Notes under the pieces: generated by a model
Told to the model about the DNA's origin: nothing
Seen by the model: the letters and a program-made list of their open reading frames with translations, nothing else
The model's database searches: none
Shown: positions 8,212 to 20,078 of the stretch, piece by piece
Layout of the letters: the number at the start of each line of letters is the position of its first letter
Numbering within the stretch: position 1 is the stretch's first letter
From: Thermosaccharophagus gerlachensis
GTDB taxonomy: Bacteria > Armatimonadota > Fervidibacteria > Fervidibacterales > Thermosaccharophagaceae
Direction: 5' to 3'
NCBI GenBank assembly: GCA_041538025.1
Contig: JBGOEV010000007.1
Location: 5,121-69,120 of the forward strand
DNA: 64,000 bases
Program-made: the position numbers and the translations under genes

Positions 8212-11200
8212 TTACTCACTTGGAAGGAGACGAAAGACCTTTAAATCGTGTTTTTTCAGGATGAACCTTATAGTATTGTTCACCACTTTCAACTCCTCAC
8301 CAGTATCAATGTCAATGACTTTATAGCTCTTAAATCCGAGTATATCGGGCTTTATATGAACAATTGCTTCCTCATCCTTGGACGAATAGGAAGTTATTGC
8401 ATAAAGTGCCTCCTTGCCAGGAAGGGAGTAGGTGATGCCGGGCAAGTCTGGATTCTCTGCATATATTGGTTGCTCCCTTTCATCCCAGTATCTGTAAGCC
8501 ACCATTCCCTTTTCTTCAGCAAGTTTTAGGAATGGTTCTCTGTATTTTTGCCAAAGCTTGCCAAGCTCTGGCACCCATGTTGCCACAGGACCTAACAAGT
8601 CATGGACGAGGGTGACAGCAATATAGGTCTTCTGAATCCAAGGGTCATTTGCCTGTGGACCATGGTCACTTAGAAGCACTGGCCAAGTGCCGGCTAATTC
8701 GCCCGTGGAAACGAGAAGAATGTATTTTCTTGGGAATCTATTGTGCACATCCCCTTCCGAGTAGCGCCACTCCCAGTCGTATTGAACGGTGGCGAAGGAA
8801 TAAAGAGGAAGGATTTGCGTGCTCGTGTTATGGACCATAACAATCGGTTCCATTCCTCTTTCGTTCATGAAGGTAAATATTCGCTTCTGGAACTCCCTCA
8901 ATTGCCAAACGCCTGTTGAGGGCATAATCGTGCCATCTTCTTTCTCGTAAGCACCTGTCATCATCGTGTTAAAGCTGGGGATGAAGAAGTAATTATCGTG
9001 GTAAACCCCCTTATTGTTGGCTATTTCAAACGATTTGCCAAACCAGTATAGGGCATAGTCAATATACGATTCAGAGGGAACAATTTGAATCTCATAAATT
9101 GCATTTTGACCGCGGTATGGATTGTAATTGTTGAGGCACCATTCATCCATAAAAGTTTGGAATTCCTCACAAGCTGCATAGGAGGCACGATTATAGTAAA
9201 AAACCATGGTTGTCTTGTATCTTGAGCGAAGATTATAGCGGACATGAGCAATAAAACTATTGGTTCTTCCATAAGGCTCAAAATATTTCTTCCCCCTTTG
9301 GATTACTTCCTCAATCTCATGGTCGGAAAGCTTCCTTTTGTTTCCTTCAGCAAGCATCTTCCAAAGATACATATCTTTTCCTGCTGGATAGACTGAGCCA
9401 CAATCGCCAAGGGCAAACCAGTTTATATCGGTGCCCAAAAGGGAGAATCTCTCCTTAAACCATCTGTAACGCCAACCAGCAAGTCTTGGCTTGACGGGAG
9501 CTGCCAATATGCCGAATGTGATTGTTCTGGGCTTGTCTATCACGATTGGCTTATTTATCAGGTTGACTTGCAATTTTAGGACATTCCCTTCCCTTACAAG
9601 CTGAAGATTCGGCTTTTGCGGATCCCAACTCCAACCTTTGTCGTTCTCAGCAAACCAGCAGATCCCCCTTGTCGGATTGCCAAGGAAAATGTAAGTGCAG
9701 AAATTAGGTGGAAAGGTAGATGTCATAAGCTTAGTTGCGTCCCAAACAACACCCTGCCCTTCAGGAACATAATCGGTCAAGATGACGCTCCTTATCCCAT
9801 CTGCCATCGCATGCATCATCCTTGCCATGTTATCCTTTAGAGGGATCTCCAAGATGAGCGAATCTACCCTCTTAGCAGTTGGCAAAAGCGTTAAATCAAC
9901 CCTTAAAGTGCCATCGTAATCAAGAGTGGATTTAGATTCGGCTTTCAAATCGCCGAGGGAAAAACTTGCCCGCATTATCGCCCTGTCATCTGCTTTTTCT
10001 TTGAATGAAAGCTTCCCCTTAGTGGTGAAAAATTCCTTTCCCTCAACCACTGCTCGGTAGATCATGGGGGACGCAAGGAGCTCCTTCTTGATCCTCAGCT
10101 CCTGATCTTCCGTTTTTACCGAGGAAAGAAGCCCCCAATCGTTTGCCTCGTATTCCTTCATTACGGTGAAAAGTTTCCTGCCTTGAACCTTTATTGGGGT
10201 AAAAGGGGGATAAACTTTCCTGCTCTTCCCAAAATTCTTGTGCTCCCATTCAGGGAAAACTTTCCTCTCAAATCTTTTGATGATTTCGCCTGAAGGAATG
10301 TTTTCTCCTTCAGCTTTAGCGGATATTATGTATTTGCCAGAAAGAGGAGGAAGGTCAAAAACTTTTTCACATTTTCCACCTTTAAACTCCTCGCTGTTTA
10401 TCCTCACCTCTTTGACGATTTTCCCGTTCGGTTTATCCTCCCTTACTTGAAAGCGCAAAGCCTTCAATTTGGCTCCCTCGGGCAGGGCAGTTATGTCAGC
10501 AAGGATGCGCATTTTGTTCAAGTAAGGGTAGTAGGAAAAGAGGAAGTCTATGGGAGGTTTGGCTCTCTCTGGAGTAGTTATCCACTTCACCTCACTGCTT
10601 GCCCTTTTCCAACGGTAACTCCTTGAGTAGTAAATCACTTTTTCATCAGGCGAAGAAACATACACGTTGAGTTGGAACTTTTCTGACACTGTGTCCTTGA
10701 GGGCGATTCCGAAGCTTTTGCTCGTGTGCGGGGCTAAGCTTACTCTTTCCTCCTTAACATCCTCTTGAGAGTCCCTTTTTACGGAAATTTTTATCCTTAC
10801 ATCCAAAGATTTGTGGGTAGGATTAAGCACATCCAGCGAACAATTGATCTCGCCAAATATTGGGTCAGTCCTATGGCTGAATTTCGTGACGAGGCAATCA
10901 TCTCTGCTAAATTTGAAGAGGATATCCCTTTGGGGATTATAACCGTTGTTTCCCAAACAAGACCACGCCCAAGGTTGCTTGAAATCCCGGCAAAGGTTAA
11001 TTGCCCATATTCCTTCACTTGCTTTTCTATTTTTAGCGATGCTCTCAATGGGGATCTCAATTTCACAGTGCCAGAAGCCGTTATGAAATCCATTGGCAAT
11101 TTTGAAATTTCCTCTCCATCCATAGTAAGCTTGAGTAGGGACTTCCCCTCTTGGATGAGCAAGATAATAGGCATACCCAAGAGAATTGCAAAGCATCTGA

Positions 11201-11616
11201 TAAACAATTCCGTTTTCCTCTTGTGGGTTAGGGTCAATCCAGACTTCAACAGCATCGTCAAAAACGATTTTCTCTATATTCCCTTTCACCTGAGCAAGTA
11301 TTTTTCCTTCTTTGGGCAGTTCTGAGACAATAGCACAGTAGATTTTATCTTCGGTTGCCCCCACATAACCTATTGCCCTTCTCGGCTCAAGAACACCATT
11401 GAAGGAAAATCCATCAAACCTCACCGAAAAGTGCCATTCACTATCATCAACATAGCCGTCTATTTTAGGAGGTTGAGGTGCAAGTGGAAGACAGTAAAAA
11501 TCACCAGCGAAGAGTGATCTGCAAGCCAAAAGGAGGCATAGGAAGCCAAACAGCCTTACCAGTGTTTCCCTTGCTGTGGATAAGCCCCATGCCCCTTCGC
11601 CAAAGAAACTACACAT
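8212..11616 (-). CDS. Secreted CBM9-like plus DUF6067-like putative glycoside hydrolase
   Basis: This 1134-residue exported protein starts at ATG 11616 with AAGGGGGA about 7 bases upstream. The signal peptide ends near residue 38 (LCLLLACRSLFAG). Residues ~48-245 match the CBM9/DOMON-type pattern: PPKIDGYVDDSEW opening, DDAVEVWIDPNP, and GIWAINLCRD. Residues ~250-480 are beta-sandwich-like. Residues ~480-1120 resemble the large glycoside-hydrolase-like domain annotated as DUF6067 in other genomes (RGICWFAENDKGWSWDP, KGVYHDNYFF, ILLSDHGPQAND), with acidic residues in a barrel-like context. Its promoter can be read just upstream, so it leads the minus-strand block. Enzyme activity is inferred, not shown. 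Confidence 0.8.
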   Translation of the reverse strand: MCSFFGEGAWGLSTARETLVRLFGFLCLLLACRSLFAGDFYCLPLAPQPPKIDGYVDDSEWHFSVRFDGFSFNGVLEPRRAIGYVGATEDKIYCAIVSELPKEGKILAQVKGNIEKIVFDDAVEVWIDPNPQEENGIVYQMLCNSLGYAYYLAHPRGEVPTQAYYGWRGNFKIANGFHNGFWHCEIEIPIESIAKNRKASEGIWAINLCRDFKQPWAWSCLGNNGYNPQRDILFKFSRDDCLVTKFSHRTDPIFGEINCSLDVLNPTHKSLDVRIKISVKRDSQEDVKEERVSLAPHTSKSFGIALKDTVSEKFQLNVYVSSPDEKVIYYSRSYRWKRASSEVKWITTPERAKPPIDFLFSYYPYLNKMRILADITALPEGAKLKALRFQVREDKPNGKIVKEVRINSEEFKGGKCEKVFDLPPLSGKYIISAKAEGENIPSGEIIKRFERKVFPEWEHKNFGKSRKVYPPFTPIKVQGRKLFTVMKEYEANDWGLLSSVKTEDQELRIKKELLASPMIYRAVVEGKEFFTTKGKLSFKEKADDRAIMRASFSLGDLKAESKSTLDYDGTLRVDLTLLPTAKRVDSLILEIPLKDNMARMMHAMADGIRSVILTDYVPEGQGVVWDATKLMTSTFPPNFCTYIFLGNPTRGICWFAENDKGWSWDPQKPNLQLVREGNVLKLQVNLINKPIVIDKPRTITFGILAAPVKPRLAGWRYRWFKERFSLLGTDINWFALGDCGSVYPAGKDMYLWKMLAEGNKRKLSDHEIEEVIQRGKKYFEPYGRTNSFIAHVRYNLRSRYKTTMVFYYNRASYAACEEFQTFMDEWCLNNYNPYRGQNAIYEIQIVPSESYIDYALYWFGKSFEIANNKGVYHDNYFFIPSFNTMMTGAYEKEDGTIMPSTGVWQLREFQKRIFTFMNERGMEPIVMVHNTSTQILPLYSFATVQYDWEWRYSEGDVHNRFPRKYILLVSTGELAGTWPVLLSDHGPQANDPWIQKTYIAVTLVHDLLGPVATWVPELGKLWQKYREPFLKLAEEKGMVAYRYWDEREQPIYAENPDLPGITYSLPGKEALYAITSYSSKDEEAIVHIKPDILGFKSYKVIDIDTGEELKVVNNTIRFILKKHDLKVFRLLPSE

Positions 11617-11673
11617 GCAAGATCCCCCTTACACCTTTCGTTTGCATCCTACCACTGCCACATCCACCATACA

Positions 11674-11702
11674 ATTATAACACGGTATTGGGAGAGGCGC
11701 AA
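11674..11702 (-). promoter_or_regulatory. Candidate sigma70-type promoter for the carbohydrate block
   Basis: On the minus strand TTGCGC and TATAAT are separated by 17 bases, and TGT precedes the -10. Predicted start is near 11667, about 50 bases before the ATG of the 1134-residue gene. The -10 is perfect and the -35 is weak. Confidence 0.5.
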
Positions 11703-11940
11703 CGGTCTAAAAGGGGTGCCGAGGAAAATAAGAAAGGGGTGAAGAGGTATCACAAAGGTCACTGAGGGGGGTATCCACTTCGACACATCTAAAAATGTCA
11801 TCAGAGGCTTTTTAGGGATGCAGGGGATAGCTTCAGGGGTTCAACTAACAAGCAAACACTTTTTGGTTTTTGCGCTGTTACGCAAACAATTGTAGCAGCA
11901 GTAGAGACAGTGGGAGGAATTACAGAAGAAGTGGTGTGCA
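11703..11940 (-). other. Region downstream of 23S: trailer stem, no 5S, no ORF
   Basis: No 5S rRNA-like sequence can be read here, although rrn operons usually place 5S at this position. Bases ~11890-11940 on the minus strand are the 23S trailer. They pair with the 23S leader at ~15084-15133: blocks TGCACACC and TTCCTCCCAC recur in the reverse complement. A 7-base inverted repeat (CTAAAAA...TTTTTAG, ~11789-11815) and a TTTGCG...CGCAAA repeat (~11869-11886) are present, but neither is a clear intrinsic terminator. Confidence 0.55.
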
Positions 11941-15083
<3,143 letters not shown>

Positions 15084-15194
15084 TGCACACCTATATTATC
15101 GCACTTGTTTCCTCCCACCGCTCTACTTCTGCGCATCAGCAGCCTCATCAGCTACCGATGCCAGACATCTATTTAGTTTTGAGTAAATTGTGGT
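15084..15194 (-). other. tRNA-Ala to 23S spacer with 23S processing-stem arm
   Basis: Bases ~15084-15133 are complementary, with a few internal bulges, to the 23S trailer at ~11890-11940. This is the classic long helix cut by RNase III to release 23S. The remainder is unremarkable spacer. Confidence 0.65.
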
Positions 15195-15270
15195 TGGTGG
15201 ACCTGAGCGGACTTGAACCGCTGCCCTCCTGCGTGCAAAGCAGGCGCTCTCCCAACTGAGCTACAGGCCC
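15195..15270 (-). tRNA. tRNA-Ala (anticodon TGC)
   Basis: A 76-base cloverleaf on the minus strand with acceptor GGGCCTG, anticodon loop TTTGCAC (TGC) and T-loop GTTCAAG. The 3' CCA is encoded. It lies between tRNA-Ile and 23S, the normal order for a bacterial rrn spacer. Confidence 0.95.
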
Positions 15271-15288
15271 ATCTACCTTCGCTGAAAT

Positions 15289-15382
15289 GGGGTGAGCCAT
15301 TGCTTCGTTTGTTGGTTCAACTTCTGCTGTAATTGGTGGAGTTCCAACGTTTCCCACCATTTGCTGCGACTTGGCTCACCCC
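15289..15382 (-). repeat. Long hairpin in the Ile-Ala tRNA spacer
   Basis: GGGGTGAGCC at 15289-15298 and GGCTCACCCC at 15373-15382 are perfect complements. They enclose about 74 bases that contain a further TGGTGG...CCACCA pair (15334-15339 with 15354-15359). Probably an RNA processing structure of the precursor; no ORF is supported. Confidence 0.6.
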
Positions 15383-15408
15383 AAAAATTTTCACCTCTAC
15401 TTACCATG

Positions 15409-15482
15409 TGGGCCTGCGTGGACTCGAACCACGGACCTCGCCCTTATCAGGGGCGCGCTCTAACCACCTGAGCTACAGGCCC
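15409..15482 (-). tRNA. tRNA-Ile (anticodon GAT)
   Basis: A 74-base cloverleaf on the minus strand with acceptor GGGCCTG paired to CAGGCCC, anticodon loop CTGATAA (GAT) and T-loop GTTCGAG. No CCA is encoded: after discriminator A the DNA reads CAT. It sits directly downstream of 16S. Confidence 0.95.
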
Positions 15483-15517
15483 AGATGTAAAACGCCCCTC
15501 ATATTACACAAAAATTC

Positions 15518-15543
15518 GTGGAGAGGAGGCAGAAGGGGAAAGC
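15518..15543 (-). other. 16S processing stem, 3' arm
   Basis: This stretch is the near-perfect complement of 17244-17268, upstream of the 16S 5' end. Together they form the helix that loops out 16S for RNase III processing. Shared blocks are GTGGAGA, GGAGGC and GGGGAAAGC. Confidence 0.7.
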
Positions 15544-15597
15544 TGTTGGAGCTAATTTCGGCAAGGTGCTCACGCACCATTGCCTTTAGCTCCTTAG

Positions 15598-17178
<1,581 letters not shown>

Positions 17179-17183
17179 GGGAT

Positions 17184-17208
17184 GCTGACCTCAGAAGATG
17201 AGGTCAGC
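17184..17208 (-). repeat. Perfect hairpin just upstream of 16S
   Basis: GCTGACCTCA and TGAGGTCAGC form a perfect 10-base-pair stem with a 5-base loop, ending about 6 bases from the 16S 5' end. It is in the transcribed leader and is likely involved in folding or processing of the 16S precursor. Confidence 0.65.
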
Positions 17209-17243
17209 AAATCTGGCTCGCAAGGCGAATCACTTTATCTTGC

Positions 17244-17268
17244 GCTTTCCCCTCGCCTCCATCTCCAC
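17244..17268 (-). other. 16S processing stem, 5' arm
   Basis: Complement of 15518-15543 in the 16S-Ile spacer, allowing small bulges. Forms the long helix flanking 16S in the precursor. Confidence 0.7.
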
Positions 17269-17310
17269 TGTTTTGTTTTCAAAGGTTCATTCGCATCGTG
17301 CCACTTCTTT

Positions 17311-17339
17311 ATTATGCCACACTCACCTACCATTGTAAA
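17311..17339 (-). promoter_or_regulatory. rrn promoter P3 (closest to 16S)
   Basis: TTTACA (17339-17334) and CATAAT (17316-17311) lie 17 bases apart on the minus strand. Predicted start is near 17304. The string ATGAACCTT occurs about 20 bases downstream of the -10 (17290-17282). Confidence 0.65.
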
Positions 17340-17379
17340 CCTCAACCACTACTTCAACCTCCGCCAGTGCCGTTCACCT

Positions 17380-17408
17380 ATTATAGCGCGCTATTCACTC
17401 CATGTAAA
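17380..17408 (-). promoter_or_regulatory. rrn promoter P2
   Basis: TTTACA (17408-17403) and a perfect TATAAT (17385-17380) lie 17 bases apart on the minus strand. This is the strongest of the three tandem promoters by consensus. Confidence 0.75.
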
Positions 17409-17469
17409 ATGCTTGCCACTCCACTTCGCTTATTCTTGAGTGAAGGTTCATCCTCACACGCAGTATCGT

Positions 17470-17498
17470 ATTTTATCGCGCGAAGCTCAATGTGTAAA
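17470..17498 (-). promoter_or_regulatory. rrn promoter P1 (distal)
   Basis: TTTACA (17498-17493) and TAAAAT (17475-17470) lie 17 bases apart on the minus strand. ATGAACCTT recurs about 19 bases downstream of the -10 (17451-17443), as at P3. Confidence 0.65.
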
Positions 17499-17532
17499 GA
17501 GATCCTGCCAGCTGGATCAGAGTGTTAGCTTC

Positions 17533-17560
17533 GTGTTACTTTTCAATTTAATCGTAACAC
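17533..17560. promoter_or_regulatory. Inverted repeat, candidate operator in the divergent region
   Basis: GTGTTAC and GTAACAC are perfect 7-base arms separated by 14 bases, so the arm centres are 21 bases apart (two helical turns). It lies just upstream of rrn P1 and upstream of the HEAR gene. A third related GTAAC copy lies at ~17564. Binding protein unknown. Confidence 0.35.
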
Positions 17561-17605
17561 CAAGTAACGATATAGCCCTGCTGATCTGCAACGACAACCC
17601 CTCGG

Positions 17606-17634
17606 CTGTCATAATTGAGCTAACGAGACATAAT
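17606..17634 (+). promoter_or_regulatory. Possible promoter for the HEAR-kinase pair
   Basis: CTGTCA and CATAAT lie 17 bases apart on the plus strand, about 100 bases before the ATG at 17735. The -35 is only 4 of 6, so this is tentative. Confidence 0.35.
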
Positions 17635-17734
17635 TTGATTAACGGTATCAACGGCACTGCGTTATGGGTTTGGAAGCTAAAGCATGTCCTTAGTGGATAC
17701 AACACTAACCTTACTGGAGTGGAGGTGTCGCAGA

Positions 17735-18577
17735 ATGCCGAGAAGGAAGTGGTCAAGGGAGAGGATAATTGAAGAGATACGAAAGCTCGCTGAAGAAGGT
17801 CACCCACTCAACATATCCAAAGTTAGGAAGGATTTCTCCTCCCTCGTCTCAATCGCGTGCTCAAAGAAATACTTTGGGAGTTGGAGAGCAGCCGTTGAAG
17901 CTGCCGGGATAAACTACAACGATGTTATCAAGGCACACAAATGGACGAAGGAAGAAATCATTGAGAAGATAAGGAACTTGCATTCAAAGGGTGAAGATCT
18001 ACGCCCTAAGGCTCTCAGTAAGGACAAGGAGAAGGCAGCCTTACTCAGTGCTGCAAGAGATCCGCGCTACTTTGGGAGCTGGAGGGCAGCTGTTGAAGCT
18101 GCCGGGATAAACTATGATGAAATTGCAAAGCAGATGCGCGAACGCGAAGTCGAACAGATAAAGGAAGGCATCCTTAAAGAGATACGACAGCTATACGAAG
18201 AGAAGGGACCTGAGGAAATAAAAAGCGCTTGGAAGAATCATCCCAAGCTCTTTAGGAAGGCAAGGCATCGTTTTGGGAGCTGGCAAAAAGCTGTTGAGGC
18301 TGCAGGACTTAACTACACTGAGATAGTTAAGAGACGCAAGTGGACGAAGGAAGACATCATAGAGGCGATAAGGAAGTTATACTCGGAAGGAAAGGATCTG
18401 AGGATAAGTGCAATTCAGAAGGAAGCCCCAGCGTTGCTTGCAAGCGCTCAATCAAAATCACACTTTGGGAGTTGGAGGGCAGCTGTTGAAGCTGCTGGGA
18501 TAAACTACGATGAAATCGTAAGGAGGAAGCCCACAAAGACTGTAGCAGAAACGGAACAAAGCAGCGGTGATAATTGA
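17735..18577 (+). CDS. Four-repeat HEAR (homing-endonuclease-associated repeat) DNA-binding-type protein
   Basis: The protein has 280 residues from ATG 17735, with GGAGG about 9 bases upstream; the in-frame ATG at 17684 has no SD. The whole protein is four tandem units of ~60-70 residues. Each opens with a W/E-x-x-E-x-I-I-x-x-I-R-x-L helix and closes with FGSWRAAVEAAGINY (FGSWQKAVEAAGLNY in unit 3). This matches the homing-endonuclease-associated repeat seen next to HNH nucleases. No nuclease domain (HNH, GIY-YIG, LAGLIDADG) is present, so it is more likely a free-standing DNA-binding array. It is transcribed away from the rRNA promoters and lies 63 bases before a histidine kinase gene. The role is unknown; control of the rRNA promoters or of the kinase operon is a hypothesis. 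The repeats are also near-identical as DNA (~17873, 18071, 18272 and 18464). Confidence 0.85.
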   Translation: MPRRKWSRERIIEEIRKLAEEGHPLNISKVRKDFSSLVSIACSKKYFGSWRAAVEAAGINYNDVIKAHKWTKEEIIEKIRNLHSKGEDLRPKALSKDKEKAALLSAARDPRYFGSWRAAVEAAGINYDEIAKQMREREVEQIKEGILKEIRQLYEEKGPEEIKSAWKNHPKLFRKARHRFGSWQKAVEAAGLNYTEIVKRRKWTKEDIIEAIRKLYSEGKDLRISAIQKEAPALLASAQSKSHFGSWRAAVEAAGINYDEIVRRKPTKTVAETEQSSGDN

Positions 18578-18640
18578 AACCCGTTAAAGGAGAGAGCTTG
18601 ATCAAGGTAAACGAGTCACATTGGTGGAAGGTGAGCCATA

Positions 18641-20065
18641 GTGGCGACTACTAATGATGTTGAGCTGTTTATAAGCTCTATTGCAAACACACCTCTGAAG
18701 AAAGAGCTGATATGGCTTCTGCACGAAAACAGAGTAATGGACACATACCGTGGTCTCGCCAGTTGGATGAACAGAAGGGAAGCAGATGTGCGTGAAGCAG
18801 CAGAAGAACTCGCAAACGCAGGTTTGCTAAGGCGCATAGGCGAAGGAGAGGAAGCAGTTTACCAATATGCACCTCCACCGGAGCTTGCACCAGTCATTGA
18901 GAAGTTCATTGCCTCTTATGTCTCCGCAAGGAGCTTGCTTTCCGATTACCTCAGTGAGCTTCAGTCAACGATTGAGGAGATTCAGAAGGCGAGCCTTAAA
19001 GAGGTGAAACTGGAGAGGAGTAAGCTTAAGTCTATCATCCAAAGCATGCCTGTAGGCGTCATCGTAGTTGATATGAGTGGTGAGATAGTCCTTTACAACT
19101 CCTCAGCTGCATTCCTGCTGAACATGGAAGAAAGCGATATGCATATAACGAAGGCATTTTCGCATGAAAGCCTTACGCCAATACTTGATGCAATTGAACG
19201 CGTCTTGAAAGAGGGCAGACTTGTGATATCCCGTGAACTTGAAATACCAAGTGGTTGCTTCATCAACGTCATTGTTACTCCAGTTTATGGTGACGAGGGT
19301 ATTCAACTTGGTGCTGTAGCAATACTAAGGGATGTGACGGAATTGAAACGCCTCGACCAACTCAAAATGGAATTTGTTCTCTCACTCTCACATGACATAC
19401 GCTCGCCGTTAACAGCAATCAAAGGATTTGCGCTCTCACTGCTACGCGGGGTGTTCGGGAAACTTTTGCGTAAGCAATCAAAGGTTGTGGAACTCATACT
19501 AAACCAAAGCGATAAGATAGAGAGCATGGTTGAGAAGCTCACAGAAGCTATGAAAGCACTGCCAGAGACATTCCTACTGCACACTGATGTCGTTGACCTT
19601 AACGAACTTGTGAACGAGTGTGTCACAAGCTACCTTGGAATAGCGATTGAGAGTGGAATTGAACTCAAAGCCAATCTATCTGACGAACCAGTCATAGTCA
19701 CTGTAGATAGAGACGCAATCCTGCGTGTCATTTCCAACCTCGTGGATAACGCAATCAAGTATACGCCAAGCGGTGGTAAGGTAACGGTGAGCGTTAGCCA
19801 AACGAACGAATTTGCAACAATTGAGGTAGTTGATACAGGTGTAGGGATACCCCCAGAGGATCTACCAAAAATCTTCACACCGTTCTCTCGGTTAAAGCAT
19901 GCAGAGGGTGAAGCAGAGAAGAAAGGAGTAGGACTTGGATTAGCCATCGCTAAGAGGTTGACCGAAGCACATGGTGGAAAAATCACCGTTGAAAGTAAAG
20001 TAGGGCATGGAAGCAAATTCGTTGTTATCTTACCGCGCCATCAATATCTCACACAACAAACATGA
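18641..20065 (+). CDS. Soluble winged-helix / PAS histidine kinase
   Basis: The protein has 474 residues from GTG 18641, with AAGGTGAG six bases upstream. Residues ~17-80 look like a winged helix-turn-helix (TYRGLASWMNRREADVREA helix pair, then GLLRRIGEGEEAVYQY as wing). Residues ~95-130 are a coiled linker and ~131-235 a PAS domain (SMPVGVIVVDMSGEIVLYN). HisKA has the phosphoacceptor H251 in SLSHDIRSPLTAIKG. The ATPase domain has the N box NLVDNAIKYTPSGG, G1 DTGVGIPPEDLPKIF and G2 KGVGLGLAIAKRL. No membrane segment is visible, so it senses a cytoplasmic signal. No response regulator lies next to it. It is likely co-transcribed with the HEAR gene. A DNA-binding-type head on a kinase is unusual. 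Confidence 0.9.
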   Translation: MATTNDVELFISSIANTPLKKELIWLLHENRVMDTYRGLASWMNRREADVREAAEELANAGLLRRIGEGEEAVYQYAPPPELAPVIEKFIASYVSARSLLSDYLSELQSTIEEIQKASLKEVKLERSKLKSIIQSMPVGVIVVDMSGEIVLYNSSAAFLLNMEESDMHITKAFSHESLTPILDAIERVLKEGRLVISRELEIPSGCFINVIVTPVYGDEGIQLGAVAILRDVTELKRLDQLKMEFVLSLSHDIRSPLTAIKGFALSLLRGVFGKLLRKQSKVVELILNQSDKIESMVEKLTEAMKALPETFLLHTDVVDLNELVNECVTSYLGIAIESGIELKANLSDEPVIVTVDRDAILRVISNLVDNAIKYTPSGGKVTVSVSQTNEFATIEVVDTGVGIPPEDLPKIFTPFSRLKHAEGEAEKKGVGLGLAIAKRLTEAHGGKITVESKVGHGSKFVVILPRHQYLTQQT

Positions 20066-20078
20066 AACTCGCTCTCCA

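Noticed and set aside
10765..11325. 186-codon plus-strand ORF opposite the CBM9-like gene
   Set aside because: Antisense shadow of the minus-strand gene, whose frame has a signal peptide and recognisable domains.
11765..11900. 5S rRNA downstream of 23S
   Set aside because: No sequence resembling the conserved 5S ends or loops could be read on either strand.
17735..18577. Homing endonuclease
   Set aside because: Only the associated repeats are present; no HNH, GIY-YIG or LAGLIDADG residues.
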